From Verrucomicrobium sp. BvORR034 (GTDB lineage Bacteria; Verrucomicrobiota; Verrucomicrobiia; Verrucomicrobiales; Verrucomicrobiaceae): DNA of 58,621 bases. This document shows positions 43,026 to 50,364 of the stretch, one piece after another; position 1 is the first letter of the stretch, and each line of letters starts with the position of its first letter. The notes beneath the pieces are model-generated. The model was not told where the DNA came from. It saw only the letters and a list, made by a program, of their open reading frames with translations, and searched no databases. Location of the stretch: positions 1-58,621 of the forward strand of contig NZ_BATQ01000015.1 of the NCBI RefSeq assembly GCF_000739635.1, read 5' to 3'. Position numbers and translations under genes: made by a program.

Positions 43026-43774
43026 GCAACGGCTGGAACATTGAGGAACTCTTGCAGGGGGTCGCTGCGGGGCGGGTTGGGATTGAGGAAGCAACGGAGC
43101 GTCTCCGCTCGCTGCCTTTCAGTGAGTCACCTGGCTTGTCGCTCGATACGCACCGTGTGCTGCGGCTGGGCCTGCCCGAGGTGGTCTATGGCCGGCACAA
43201 GAACGAGGCGCAAATCCGGGCGGCCCTGGAGGGCCTGGTGGCGGCGCATGGCTGTGCACTGGCCACCTGGGTCTCTGAGGCGCATGCAGCAGGTCTTCTG
43301 AGCGTCTTCCCGGACGGCGAGTATGATCCAACCTCACGGTTGTTTCAGATCGGACGGATGCCAGTGCCTGCAGCAGTGAAGACGGTGGCGGTGGTGTGTG
43401 CTGGCACGTCGGATCTTTCCGTGGCGGAGGAGGCGGCGCGGACGGTGGAGTTTGCGGGACATCACGCTCTGCGGGTTCACGATGTGGGCGTGGCGGGATT
43501 GCATCGCCTGCTGGCCCGGCTGGACGATTTGAAAACAGCCCAGGTCATCATTGCTGTTGCAGGGATGGAGGGTGCCCTGCCCAGTGTGCTGGCGGGGCTG
43601 GTCCGGCCCCCAGTCATCGCGGTGCCGACCAGCGTGGGATACGGCACCAATCTCGGTGGGCTCACGGCGCTCATGGCCATGCTCACCTCCTGCTCCACCG
43701 GCATCGGTGTGGTGAATGTGGACAATGGCTTTGGTGCGGCGATGCTGGCGCTGCGTATCGTACAAGGGGATTGA
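43022..43774 (+). CDS. larB: LarB: nicotinic acid adenine dinucleotide carboxylase/hydrolase
   Basis: The ATG at 43022 overlaps the previous stop. The 250-residue product shows the LarB layout: an N-terminal helical part (IEELLQGVAAGRVGIEEATE), LPEVVYGRHKNEAQIRAAL, and a PurE-like C-terminal domain (VAVVCAGTSDLSVAEEAART, VGVAGLHRLLARLDDL, AVAGMEGALPSVLAGLVRPP, VIAVPTSVGYGTNLGGLTAL). LarB carboxylates the nicotinate ring and hydrolyses the dinucleotide, the first step of nickel pincer nucleotide synthesis. It is followed 37 bases later by larC. Confidence 0.93.
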   Translation: MSNGWNIEELLQGVAAGRVGIEEATERLRSLPFSESPGLSLDTHRVLRLGLPEVVYGRHKNEAQIRAALEGLVAAHGCALATWVSEAHAAGLLSVFPDGEYDPTSRLFQIGRMPVPAAVKTVAVVCAGTSDLSVAEEAARTVEFAGHHALRVHDVGVAGLHRLLARLDDLKTAQVIIAVAGMEGALPSVLAGLVRPPVIAVPTSVGYGTNLGGLTALMAMLTSCSTGIGVVNVDNGFGAAMLALRIVQGD

Positions 43775-43811
43775 GACTGACCCCCAGACCTGCCAGTTCT
43801 CCAATTAGTTC

Positions 43812-45008
43812 ATGAAAACCGCCTACTTTGACTGCATTGCCGGAGCCAGTGGCGACATGCTCCTGGGCGCGCTGCTGGATGCTGGCTTGCAAGAAGCCGA
43901 CCTGCGGGCGGAACTGGCCAAGCTCCCCATCAGCGGCTGGGACATTCGTGTCCGCCGCGTGGACAAGAACTGCTTCACCGCCACCAAGGTGGACGTGCTC
44001 GTGAGTCCCCAGCCTCATTCACGGCCACTGCCCGAGATCGAGCGGGTGGTGCGGGAGAGCACGTTGAGCGACGCGGTCAAACAGCAGGCTCTGCAGGTGA
44101 TCCGCATCATCGCTGCCGAGGAGGCTCGCATTCACGGCATGCCGGTGGAGGAGGTGCATCTGCATGAGGTAAGTGGTGAAGACGCCATCATTGATATCGT
44201 GGGCACCATCGCGGGCATCGAGCTCATGGGGATTGACCGCGTGCACTGCAGTCCGCTGCCTTTGGGGCGTGGTTTCATCCAGGGGGCCCATGGCTCCATT
44301 CCGCTGCCTTCACCGGCCACGGTGGGCATCTTGAAAGGCGTGCCCATTGTGGGATCGCCTATTCAGGCGGAACTCGTGACTCCTACGGGAGCGGCCTTGC
44401 TGAAACATTTGTCTTCGCATTTTGGTGAGTTGCCGGCCATGCGTCTGGATGCGGTGGGTTATGGTGCGGGCACCTGGGATCTTGCCATCCCGAATCTCTG
44501 CCGGGTGTTCATTGGCGAAGGTGCTGGCGATTTAAAGTTCGACACAGACACCGTGGCGGTGCTGGAGACCAACATCGACGATCAGACGGCGGAAGAACAT
44601 GGCCACATCATGGAGCGGTTGCTGGAGGCTGGAGCCCTGGATGTGACCATGACGCCCACGCACATGAAGAAGAACCGTCCGGGCGTGATCTTGAATGTGA
44701 TCGCCAAGCCGGAGGACCAGCCGGCCATGCGGGACCTGATTCTCACGGAGACGAGCTCTCTGGGGGTGCGTGAGCAGAGCATGCAGCGCAGCACCCTGCC
44801 GCGGGACTGCATCCGGGTGAAGACCCAGTTTGGCGAGGCCATTGTCAAAGTCTCCCATCTTCCCGGAGGGGCGCACAAGTATGCGCCGGAGTTCGAGGAA
44901 TGTCGCATCCTGGCCCGCAAGGCCGGGGTGCCTCTACGCGACGTTTATGTCGCGGCCGAGGCGGCAGCACGGTCGGTGCATGAAGGGGCGCATGGTCACA
45001 AACACTGA
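43812..45008 (+). CDS. larC: LarC: nickel insertase (cyclometallase) of nickel pincer cofactor synthesis
   Basis: A 398-residue protein: YFDCIAGASGDMLLGALLDAG, EEVHLHEVSGEDAIIDIVG, HCSPLPLGRGFIQGAHG, ELVTPTGAALLKHL, LETNIDDQTAEEHGHIMERL and a C-terminal His-rich tail (HEGAHGHKH) that may bind nickel. LarC inserts Ni into the pincer nucleotide. Here it is one unbroken frame, unlike the frameshifted larC of Lactiplantibacillus plantarum. larE, larB and larC thus make a complete cofactor path, but larA, the usual user enzyme, is not in the window. Confidence 0.94.
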   Translation: MKTAYFDCIAGASGDMLLGALLDAGLQEADLRAELAKLPISGWDIRVRRVDKNCFTATKVDVLVSPQPHSRPLPEIERVVRESTLSDAVKQQALQVIRIIAAEEARIHGMPVEEVHLHEVSGEDAIIDIVGTIAGIELMGIDRVHCSPLPLGRGFIQGAHGSIPLPSPATVGILKGVPIVGSPIQAELVTPTGAALLKHLSSHFGELPAMRLDAVGYGAGTWDLAIPNLCRVFIGEGAGDLKFDTDTVAVLETNIDDQTAEEHGHIMERLLEAGALDVTMTPTHMKKNRPGVILNVIAKPEDQPAMRDLILTETSSLGVREQSMQRSTLPRDCIRVKTQFGEAIVKVSHLPGGAHKYAPEFEECRILARKAGVPLRDVYVAAEAAARSVHEGAHGHKH

Positions 45009-45009
45009 C

Positions 45010-46407
45010 ATGGGAACTCCGGCTGACTTGATTCCTGGTTTCGGTGTCCCTCTGGTCTCGGTGGAGCAGGGGGCTGCCACCTATGCAGACGGCCCAGAAG
45101 TGGTGGCGATGACGCGACGGGCGCTGGCGGCGCTTGATCTGGCACCGGACTTCATCCGGCCTGACGAGAAGGTCGTGCTCAAGCCCAACTGGGTGAAGGA
45201 GCATGACGAACGTCATCCTGGCCCGGATCAATGGGAGCATGTGGTGACCCATCCCGCCGTGATCGAAGGAGTCATCCGTTGGGTGGCACCGTTGTTGCGT
45301 GAGAGCGGCTCCATCATCATCTGCGATGCTCCTCAGACGGACTCATCCTTCGCGACCCTGCGCAAGTATTGCCGGCTGGATGAAATGGTGGCCCGCTGCC
45401 AGCAGGATTTCCCGGGGGTGAAGATTGCCTTGCTGGACCTGCGACCCGAGGAGTGGCATGCGGTGGACGGTGTGACGGTCAGCAAGACGGAGCTTCCGGG
45501 TGACCCGCTGGGCTCCACCCATGTGCGGTTGAATGCGGACAGTGAGTTCGTTCTTTTCCACGGGCTCGGGAAGCTCTACGGGGCCTCCTACAACATGGCC
45601 GAGACAAATGAACGCCATCAGGAGGAGACGCATGAGTACATGCTCTGCCGCACGCCGATGGATGCGGACGTGCTCATCAACATCCCGAAGCTCAAGTGCC
45701 ACAAGAAGGTCGGGCTCACCTGTGCGCTGAAGAACTTAGTGGGCATCAACGCCAACAAAAACTGGCTGCCTCACCATACTGAGGGCACGCCCGATCAAGG
45801 CGGAGACCAGTTCCCCGCAGCGACAGTGAAGGCGAAGCTGGAACACTCCCTGATGGGCAAGATCAAGAAGGTGCTCTTTGGGAAACACCTCCTGAGCAAG
45901 CTCTTTGTCCCGTTGAAGAAAGTGGGGCGTCTCATTTTCGGTGACACCCAGAAGGTGGTGCGATCCGGCAACTGGCATGGCAATGACACCTGCTGGCGCA
46001 TGGTCGTGGACCTGAACAAGTGCCTCTTCTATTTCGATGGTTCTGGCGCACCCCGCACGAGCCCCCGTCGCTATCTCGCGGTGGTGGATGGCATTGTGGG
46101 CGGGGAGGGGAATGGCCCGATGGCCCCTGATCCCAAAGCCTGCGGCGTGATCGTGGCCGGACAAAATCCGCTGGCCGTGGATACCGTGTGCGCGGGGTTG
46201 ATGGGCTTCGACTGGCAAAAGGTGCGCATGCTGGCCGGAGCGTTTGAGGTGAGTCGCAAGCCGGTGTCCGGATTTGGGTTCGATGACATCACCGTGCGGT
46301 CCAACGACCCGCGCTGGAGCCGCGCCCTGAGCCGGTTCGAAGCGGCGGATACCTATCATTTCAAGCCGCACTTCGGCTGGGTAAACCATGTGGAGCGGAA
46401 GTCGTAG
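45010..46407 (+). CDS. DUF362-domain protein
   Basis: I start at the ATG at 45010, one base after the larC stop. The 465-residue product carries the DUF362 pattern: VVLKPNWVKEHDERHP, VTHPAVIEGVIRWVAPLL, ADVLINIPKLKCHKKVGLTC followed by ALKNLVGIN, and RYLAVVDGIVGGEGNGPMAP followed by GVIVAGQNPLAVDTVCAGLM. No ferredoxin-type CxxCxxC cluster is present, unlike some family members. Function of the family is unknown. Its placement directly behind larC makes a link to the nickel cofactor worth considering, but nothing in the sequence proves it. Confidence 0.85.
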   Translation: MGTPADLIPGFGVPLVSVEQGAATYADGPEVVAMTRRALAALDLAPDFIRPDEKVVLKPNWVKEHDERHPGPDQWEHVVTHPAVIEGVIRWVAPLLRESGSIIICDAPQTDSSFATLRKYCRLDEMVARCQQDFPGVKIALLDLRPEEWHAVDGVTVSKTELPGDPLGSTHVRLNADSEFVLFHGLGKLYGASYNMAETNERHQEETHEYMLCRTPMDADVLINIPKLKCHKKVGLTCALKNLVGINANKNWLPHHTEGTPDQGGDQFPAATVKAKLEHSLMGKIKKVLFGKHLLSKLFVPLKKVGRLIFGDTQKVVRSGNWHGNDTCWRMVVDLNKCLFYFDGSGAPRTSPRRYLAVVDGIVGGEGNGPMAPDPKACGVIVAGQNPLAVDTVCAGLMGFDWQKVRMLAGAFEVSRKPVSGFGFDDITVRSNDPRWSRALSRFEAADTYHFKPHFGWVNHVERKS

Positions 46408-46423
46408 CACTCCTGCCTGACTC

Positions 46424-47800
46424 ATGTCCCTGGAAGACAAGCTCTACCCGCTCCTGCGAGTTTACGAGGCGGCCCCCCAGCCGGTGAAATCGCTGGTGGG
46501 ACGGGCCTACCGGGCTATTCCGGCCCGACTGCGTCACGGCAAGGAGTATGAGCGCTTCCAGCGCGAGGCTGCGGCGTCGGAAGGCTGGTCCCAGGAAGAG
46601 ATCGCGAAGTATCAGGTGAAGGAGTTGCGGGAGACGTTGCTCGCGGCCGGTGAGTCTTCCTTTTACCGGGAGAGCTTTCTGGCGGCAGGGGTGGATCCCC
46701 GGAAGCTGGAGTCGCTGGATCAGTTGAAGGACTATCCGCTGCTCACCAAACAGGATCTGATCGCGAGTCGCGAGGAGATGGTGAATCCGCGCTACGGTGC
46801 GGCAGACCGGCTCTACATCACCACCGGCGGAAGCAGCGGCGTCCCTGTCGGTTTTTATCTGCAAAAGGGAGTCAGCCGTCCCAAGGAACAGGCCTATCTG
46901 GAGGCACAGTGGTCCCGGCGTGGCTACCGCGTGGGGGACAAGGTGGCAGTGGTCCGGGGAATGGTGACCTCATCCAAGGCCCGCGGCGGCATCAGCTACT
47001 ATGATGCCACGCGGAACTGGCTGGTGCTTTCATCGTACCACCTGACTCCGGAGCGCATGGATGAGTATGTGACCGCGCTGAACCGGTTTCAGCCGCGCCA
47101 TCTGCACATGTATCCTTCGGCGGCGCTGATCCTGGCCAGGTTGCTGGAGCAGAAAGGGGTGCAGCTTGCGTTCAAGCCGGTGTCGCTGCTCTGTGGTTCC
47201 GAAAAGCTGACGCAGGAAGCCCAACAGTATCTGGAGGGCGTGTTCGGTGCTCCAGTGTTCCATTGGTATGGGCACAGTGAGCGGGCAGTGCTGGCGGGGC
47301 AGGGCCGACAGTCCAACTTGCTCCATTTCTGGCCGGGCTATGGGTATGTGGAGTTCGGAGCGCCCAATGAAGAAGGGTTTCAGGAAGTGATCGGCACCAC
47401 GTTTCACAATCATGTCATGCCCTTGGTGCGCTACCGGACGGGCGACTATGTGAAGGTGGCGTCCCAAGGCGCAGGGGAGCGGCCGTGGCCCTCTGTGGAA
47501 GCCGTGGCTGGCCGGGAGTATGAGTTTCTTGTCAGTGCCACGGGCCGGCAGATTTCTTTGACCGCCATCAACATGCACGATCGCATCTTCGACGGCCTGT
47601 GCGCTGTGCAGTTTTGCCAGGCCGAGCCCGGGAGAGTGGAGTTGCGGTATCAAACCGGCCCGGGATGGACCGGGGCCACCCGCGGCATCCAGGAAGGTTT
47701 GAGCCGGAAGTTGGGCGATGATTTTGAGCTGGTGATGCGTGAGGTTCAGGAAGTGGAAAAGACCGCCGCAGGGAAGCACAAATGGTTGGTGAAGAAGTAG
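46424..47800 (+). CDS. PaaK/CapK-like adenylate-forming enzyme
   Basis: A 458-residue protein of the phenylacetate-CoA ligase/CapK group. Marks: LDQLKDYPLLTKQDLIAS, LYITTGGSSGVPVGFYL (the ATP-binding P-loop), YPSAALILARLLEQ, SLLCGSEKLTQEAQQYLE, VFHWYGHSERAVLAGQ and LVRYRTGDYVKVA. Relatives in polysaccharide clusters are thought to activate a carboxylic acid for transfer, e.g. to an amino sugar; the substrate here is unknown. It closes the first polysaccharide gene run and is followed by a 383-bp gap. Confidence 0.86.
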   Translation: MSLEDKLYPLLRVYEAAPQPVKSLVGRAYRAIPARLRHGKEYERFQREAAASEGWSQEEIAKYQVKELRETLLAAGESSFYRESFLAAGVDPRKLESLDQLKDYPLLTKQDLIASREEMVNPRYGAADRLYITTGGSSGVPVGFYLQKGVSRPKEQAYLEAQWSRRGYRVGDKVAVVRGMVTSSKARGGISYYDATRNWLVLSSYHLTPERMDEYVTALNRFQPRHLHMYPSAALILARLLEQKGVQLAFKPVSLLCGSEKLTQEAQQYLEGVFGAPVFHWYGHSERAVLAGQGRQSNLLHFWPGYGYVEFGAPNEEGFQEVIGTTFHNHVMPLVRYRTGDYVKVASQGAGERPWPSVEAVAGREYEFLVSATGRQISLTAINMHDRIFDGLCAVQFCQAEPGRVELRYQTGPGWTGATRGIQEGLSRKLGDDFELVMREVQEVEKTAAGKHKWLVKK

Positions 47801-47906
47801 CGGAATGCGGAAGACGAGGCCTTGTGGAAGAAAGCGGGCTTGGTCTTGAATCCGGCGTATGAGTTCTGAGGATATGGCGTCAGGGACGGGCAAGGCGATG
47901 GGCGAA

Positions 47907-48000
47907 CCGCTCCGCGGCTCAGGTGCGCAGACGCCAACCATAGGTAGTCCTCGCTACGCTCGGCCGACCTATGGCTATTCATGGTGAACCCTCCGGGTTC
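47907..48000 (+). repeat. Intergenic structured repeat, family D
   Basis: CCGC-TCC-GCGG (47907-47917), 20-nt spacer, CCATAGGT (47938-47945) paired with ACCTATGG (47967-47974) around a 21-nt loop, 11-nt spacer, GAACCC-TCC-GGGTTC (47986-48000). The larger hairpin has exactly the size of the family B hairpin (37 nt, 8-bp stem), and its loop has CTCGCTACGCTCG, like families A and B. There is only one copy in this window; the shared plan is what marks it as an element of the same kind. Confidence 0.65.
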
Positions 48001-48095
48001 GAGTTCCGATGCGTCGAATGGATTGGATTACCCCAGTGACTCCTGTCGATTGGATCTGAGATGAAATCATGCAAGTTCTGTCCTAACCTCACCCG

Positions 48096-48111
48096 CCCCC
48101 CCCAAAAAAAA
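48096..48111. repeat. Adjacent C8 and A8 homopolymer tracts
   Basis: Eight C (48096-48103) followed by eight A (48104-48111), 73 bases upstream of the TTG start at 48184. Such tracts can slip during replication and change promoter spacing or leader structure. Only the tract itself is seen. Confidence 0.7.
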
Positions 48112-48183
48112 CACCCCATCCTGTTAATCTCTAAAAATCTTGTAAATCCTGTCTGAAGGAACGTCCTTTCACCACTTCCCACT

Positions 48184-50349
48184 TTGAAACAACTCGCACA
48201 ATACCAGGACGGCCGGCTTGAACTTCAGGAGGTGCCTGCGCCGACGCCTCCTCCCGGGGGTATCCTGGTGCGGGTCACGCACTCGGTGATCAGCCCGGGT
48301 ACGGAAAAGATGAAGGTGGAGCAGGCTCGCATGTCGCTGCTGCAAAAGGCGAAGGCGCGGCCGGACCAGGTGAAGAAGGTGCTGGACACGGCCCGCACCC
48401 TGGGCTGGAGGGCGGCGATGGAGAAGGTGAAGAACCGTCTCGAATCGCCTTCGCCGCTCGGTTATAGCGCGGCAGGGGAGGTCATCGCAGTGGACGAAGG
48501 CAACTCCCGGTTCCGCGTGGGCGATCGCGTAGCCTGTGGTGGGGCAGAGTGCGCGTTTCACGCCGAACTCGTGGCGGTGCCGGATCTTCTGGCGGCTCCG
48601 GTTCCGGATGGGGTAGCAGGCTGGCAGGCGGCTTACACCACGCTGACCTCCATTTCCATGCAAGCCGTCCGGCAGGCAGACGTAAAACTGGGAGACCGCG
48701 TGCTGGTCATGGGCCAGGGGCTGGTGGGTCAACTGGCCACGTCTCTCCTCGCTGCTAGCGGCGCGCGCGTCATGGGCGTGGACTACGTCGCTTCCCGTCT
48801 CGATGTGGCAAAACAAATGGGCGCGGAGCGCGTGGTGCATCCCGGTCAGACGAAGGTCGAAGATGCAGTGCGCGAATGGACGGAAGGCCTGGGTGTGGAC
48901 GCGGTGCTGCTCTGCGTGGGGGGCAAGTCTCCGGCTCCAGCCGAGCAGGCGATCACGTGCCTGCGGGATCGCGGCACCATGGTGATCGTCGGCATCTACG
49001 ATGCCACCCTGGAGTGGAAGACCGCGTACATGAAAGACATTCAAGTGCGCTATTCCCGCAGCTATGGCCCGGGGCGTTACGATCCCCAATATGAATGGGG
49101 TGGTCGGGATTACCCGGTGGGCTATGTGCGGTGGACAGAGAACCGCAACTTTGAAGCGGCGTTGCACTTGATGAAGTCCGGCGGATTGAATCTGTCACCC
49201 GTGACCACCCGACGGGCAGCCTTTCATGATGCCGTTTCGGTGTACAACGATCTGATGGCGTCGGATAACGCAGACATTGGCGTGGTCCTGGAGTACGCAT
49301 CGTCCTCATCGGCTACAGAAGAGATCGTGCCAACCATCCACACCCGCCTGGCCCCTGAGGTTCGAGGAGAGAAGAAGCCGACAGGGTCTGTGCCCGCGCT
49401 TCACGTCATCGGGGCGGGCAACTTCGCCCGTACCATGCTGCTGCCGCATCTGAAAGGGCGGGTGCCCTTCGGAACCATTGTCAACCAGACCAGTCTGAGT
49501 GCCCGGCATGTGAAGGAGAAGTTCGGCTTTGCTGAGGCGGCGACCGATGCCGCCTCCGTGCTGGCCGCCTCGTCTGAAAACGCGGGCGTGGTGATTGCCA
49601 CCCGACACCACCTGCACGCGCCCTTGGTGCTGCAGGCACTGGCAAAGCAAGCGCACGTCTTCGTGGAGAAGCCGTTGTGCCTCACTCGTCAGGAGCTTGC
49701 GGAGATTGATGCGGCCATGGAATCTTCCACCGGCAGCGTCCTGGTGGGTTTCAACCGTCGTTTTGCCCCGGCCACAGCGGAAGTGAAAAAAGCTCTCTCT
49801 GGCATTCCTGGGCCAAAGACGCTGGCCTTCCATGTCTTCGCGGGCAAGCTGGCCCCAGATCATTGGTATGCGAACTTGGATGAAAGCGGCGGTCGGGTGT
49901 TGGGGGAGGCGTGCCACTTCTTTGACTTTGCCTGCCACCTCTTGGGGCGTCCCGTTCAGGTCACGGCACAGACGGTCTGGCCGGTGCGAGGAAGCCACAG
50001 CTTCCCAGACTCTGTTACGGCACAGATCGCCTTCGAGGACGGCTCTTGTGCCCAGATCATCTACACGGCGGAAGGCGACTACGCGTTCCCCAAGGAGACG
50101 TTCCGCGTTTTTGCTTCGGGTCTGGTGGCGGAGTGCGAGAACTTCCAGAAGCTGACGCTGTACAAGGGGCGTAAGGCCGTGACCCACAAGTACGGTTCCA
50201 AGGGCCATGCGGAGGAGATGCAGCAGTGGGCCGCTTTCCTGAGCGGCGGCGCTCCTCATCCGCTGCCCTATGCGGACTCGCGCCAGAGCATGTTGCTGAC
50301 CTTTGGTGTGCTGGAGAGCCTCCAGCAGAATGCGCCAGTCAAGCTGTAG
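48184..50349 (+). CDS. Two-domain oxidoreductase (zinc-type MDR dehydrogenase fused to Gfo/Idh/MocA)
   Basis: A 721-residue fusion with a TTG start. Residues about 1-380 are an MDR alcohol dehydrogenase-like domain (SPGTEKMKVEQARMSLLQKA, PLGYSAAGEVIAVDEGNSRF, VLVMGQGLVGQLATSLLAAS). Residues about 390-721 are a Gfo/Idh/MocA-type domain (ALHVIGAGNFARTMLLPHL, GVVIATRHHLHAPLVLQAL, HVFVEKPLCLT, GFNRRFAPAT, GEACHFFDFACHLLG). Such fusions are found next to heparinase-like genes in polysaccharide clusters and probably oxidise or epimerise a nucleotide- or lipid-linked sugar. Reaction unknown. It opens the second gene run. Confidence 0.9.
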   Translation: MKQLAQYQDGRLELQEVPAPTPPPGGILVRVTHSVISPGTEKMKVEQARMSLLQKAKARPDQVKKVLDTARTLGWRAAMEKVKNRLESPSPLGYSAAGEVIAVDEGNSRFRVGDRVACGGAECAFHAELVAVPDLLAAPVPDGVAGWQAAYTTLTSISMQAVRQADVKLGDRVLVMGQGLVGQLATSLLAASGARVMGVDYVASRLDVAKQMGAERVVHPGQTKVEDAVREWTEGLGVDAVLLCVGGKSPAPAEQAITCLRDRGTMVIVGIYDATLEWKTAYMKDIQVRYSRSYGPGRYDPQYEWGGRDYPVGYVRWTENRNFEAALHLMKSGGLNLSPVTTRRAAFHDAVSVYNDLMASDNADIGVVLEYASSSSATEEIVPTIHTRLAPEVRGEKKPTGSVPALHVIGAGNFARTMLLPHLKGRVPFGTIVNQTSLSARHVKEKFGFAEAATDAASVLAASSENAGVVIATRHHLHAPLVLQALAKQAHVFVEKPLCLTRQELAEIDAAMESSTGSVLVGFNRRFAPATAEVKKALSGIPGPKTLAFHVFAGKLAPDHWYANLDESGGRVLGEACHFFDFACHLLGRPVQVTAQTVWPVRGSHSFPDSVTAQIAFEDGSCAQIIYTAEGDYAFPKETFRVFASGLVAECENFQKLTLYKGRKAVTHKYGSKGHAEEMQQWAAFLSGGAPHPLPYADSRQSMLLTFGVLESLQQNAPVKL

Positions 50350-50364
50350 GTCGGGTTTCAAATC

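Larger units (their letters stand above)
47801..48183. other. 383-bp gap between the two polysaccharide gene runs
   Basis: No gene is supported. It holds the tripartite repeat element D (47907-48000), a homopolymer pair of eight C and eight A (48096-48111), and an imperfect AATC/TGTAAATC repetition (48118-48153) just upstream of the next gene. The promoter of the second run must be here, but no good -35/-10 pair was recognised. Confidence 0.65.

Noticed and set aside
47986-48010. GGGTTCGAGTTCC near a tRNA T-loop consensus
   Set aside because: The flanking bases do not make a T stem and no cloverleaf can be built; the bases belong to the third hairpin of repeat D.
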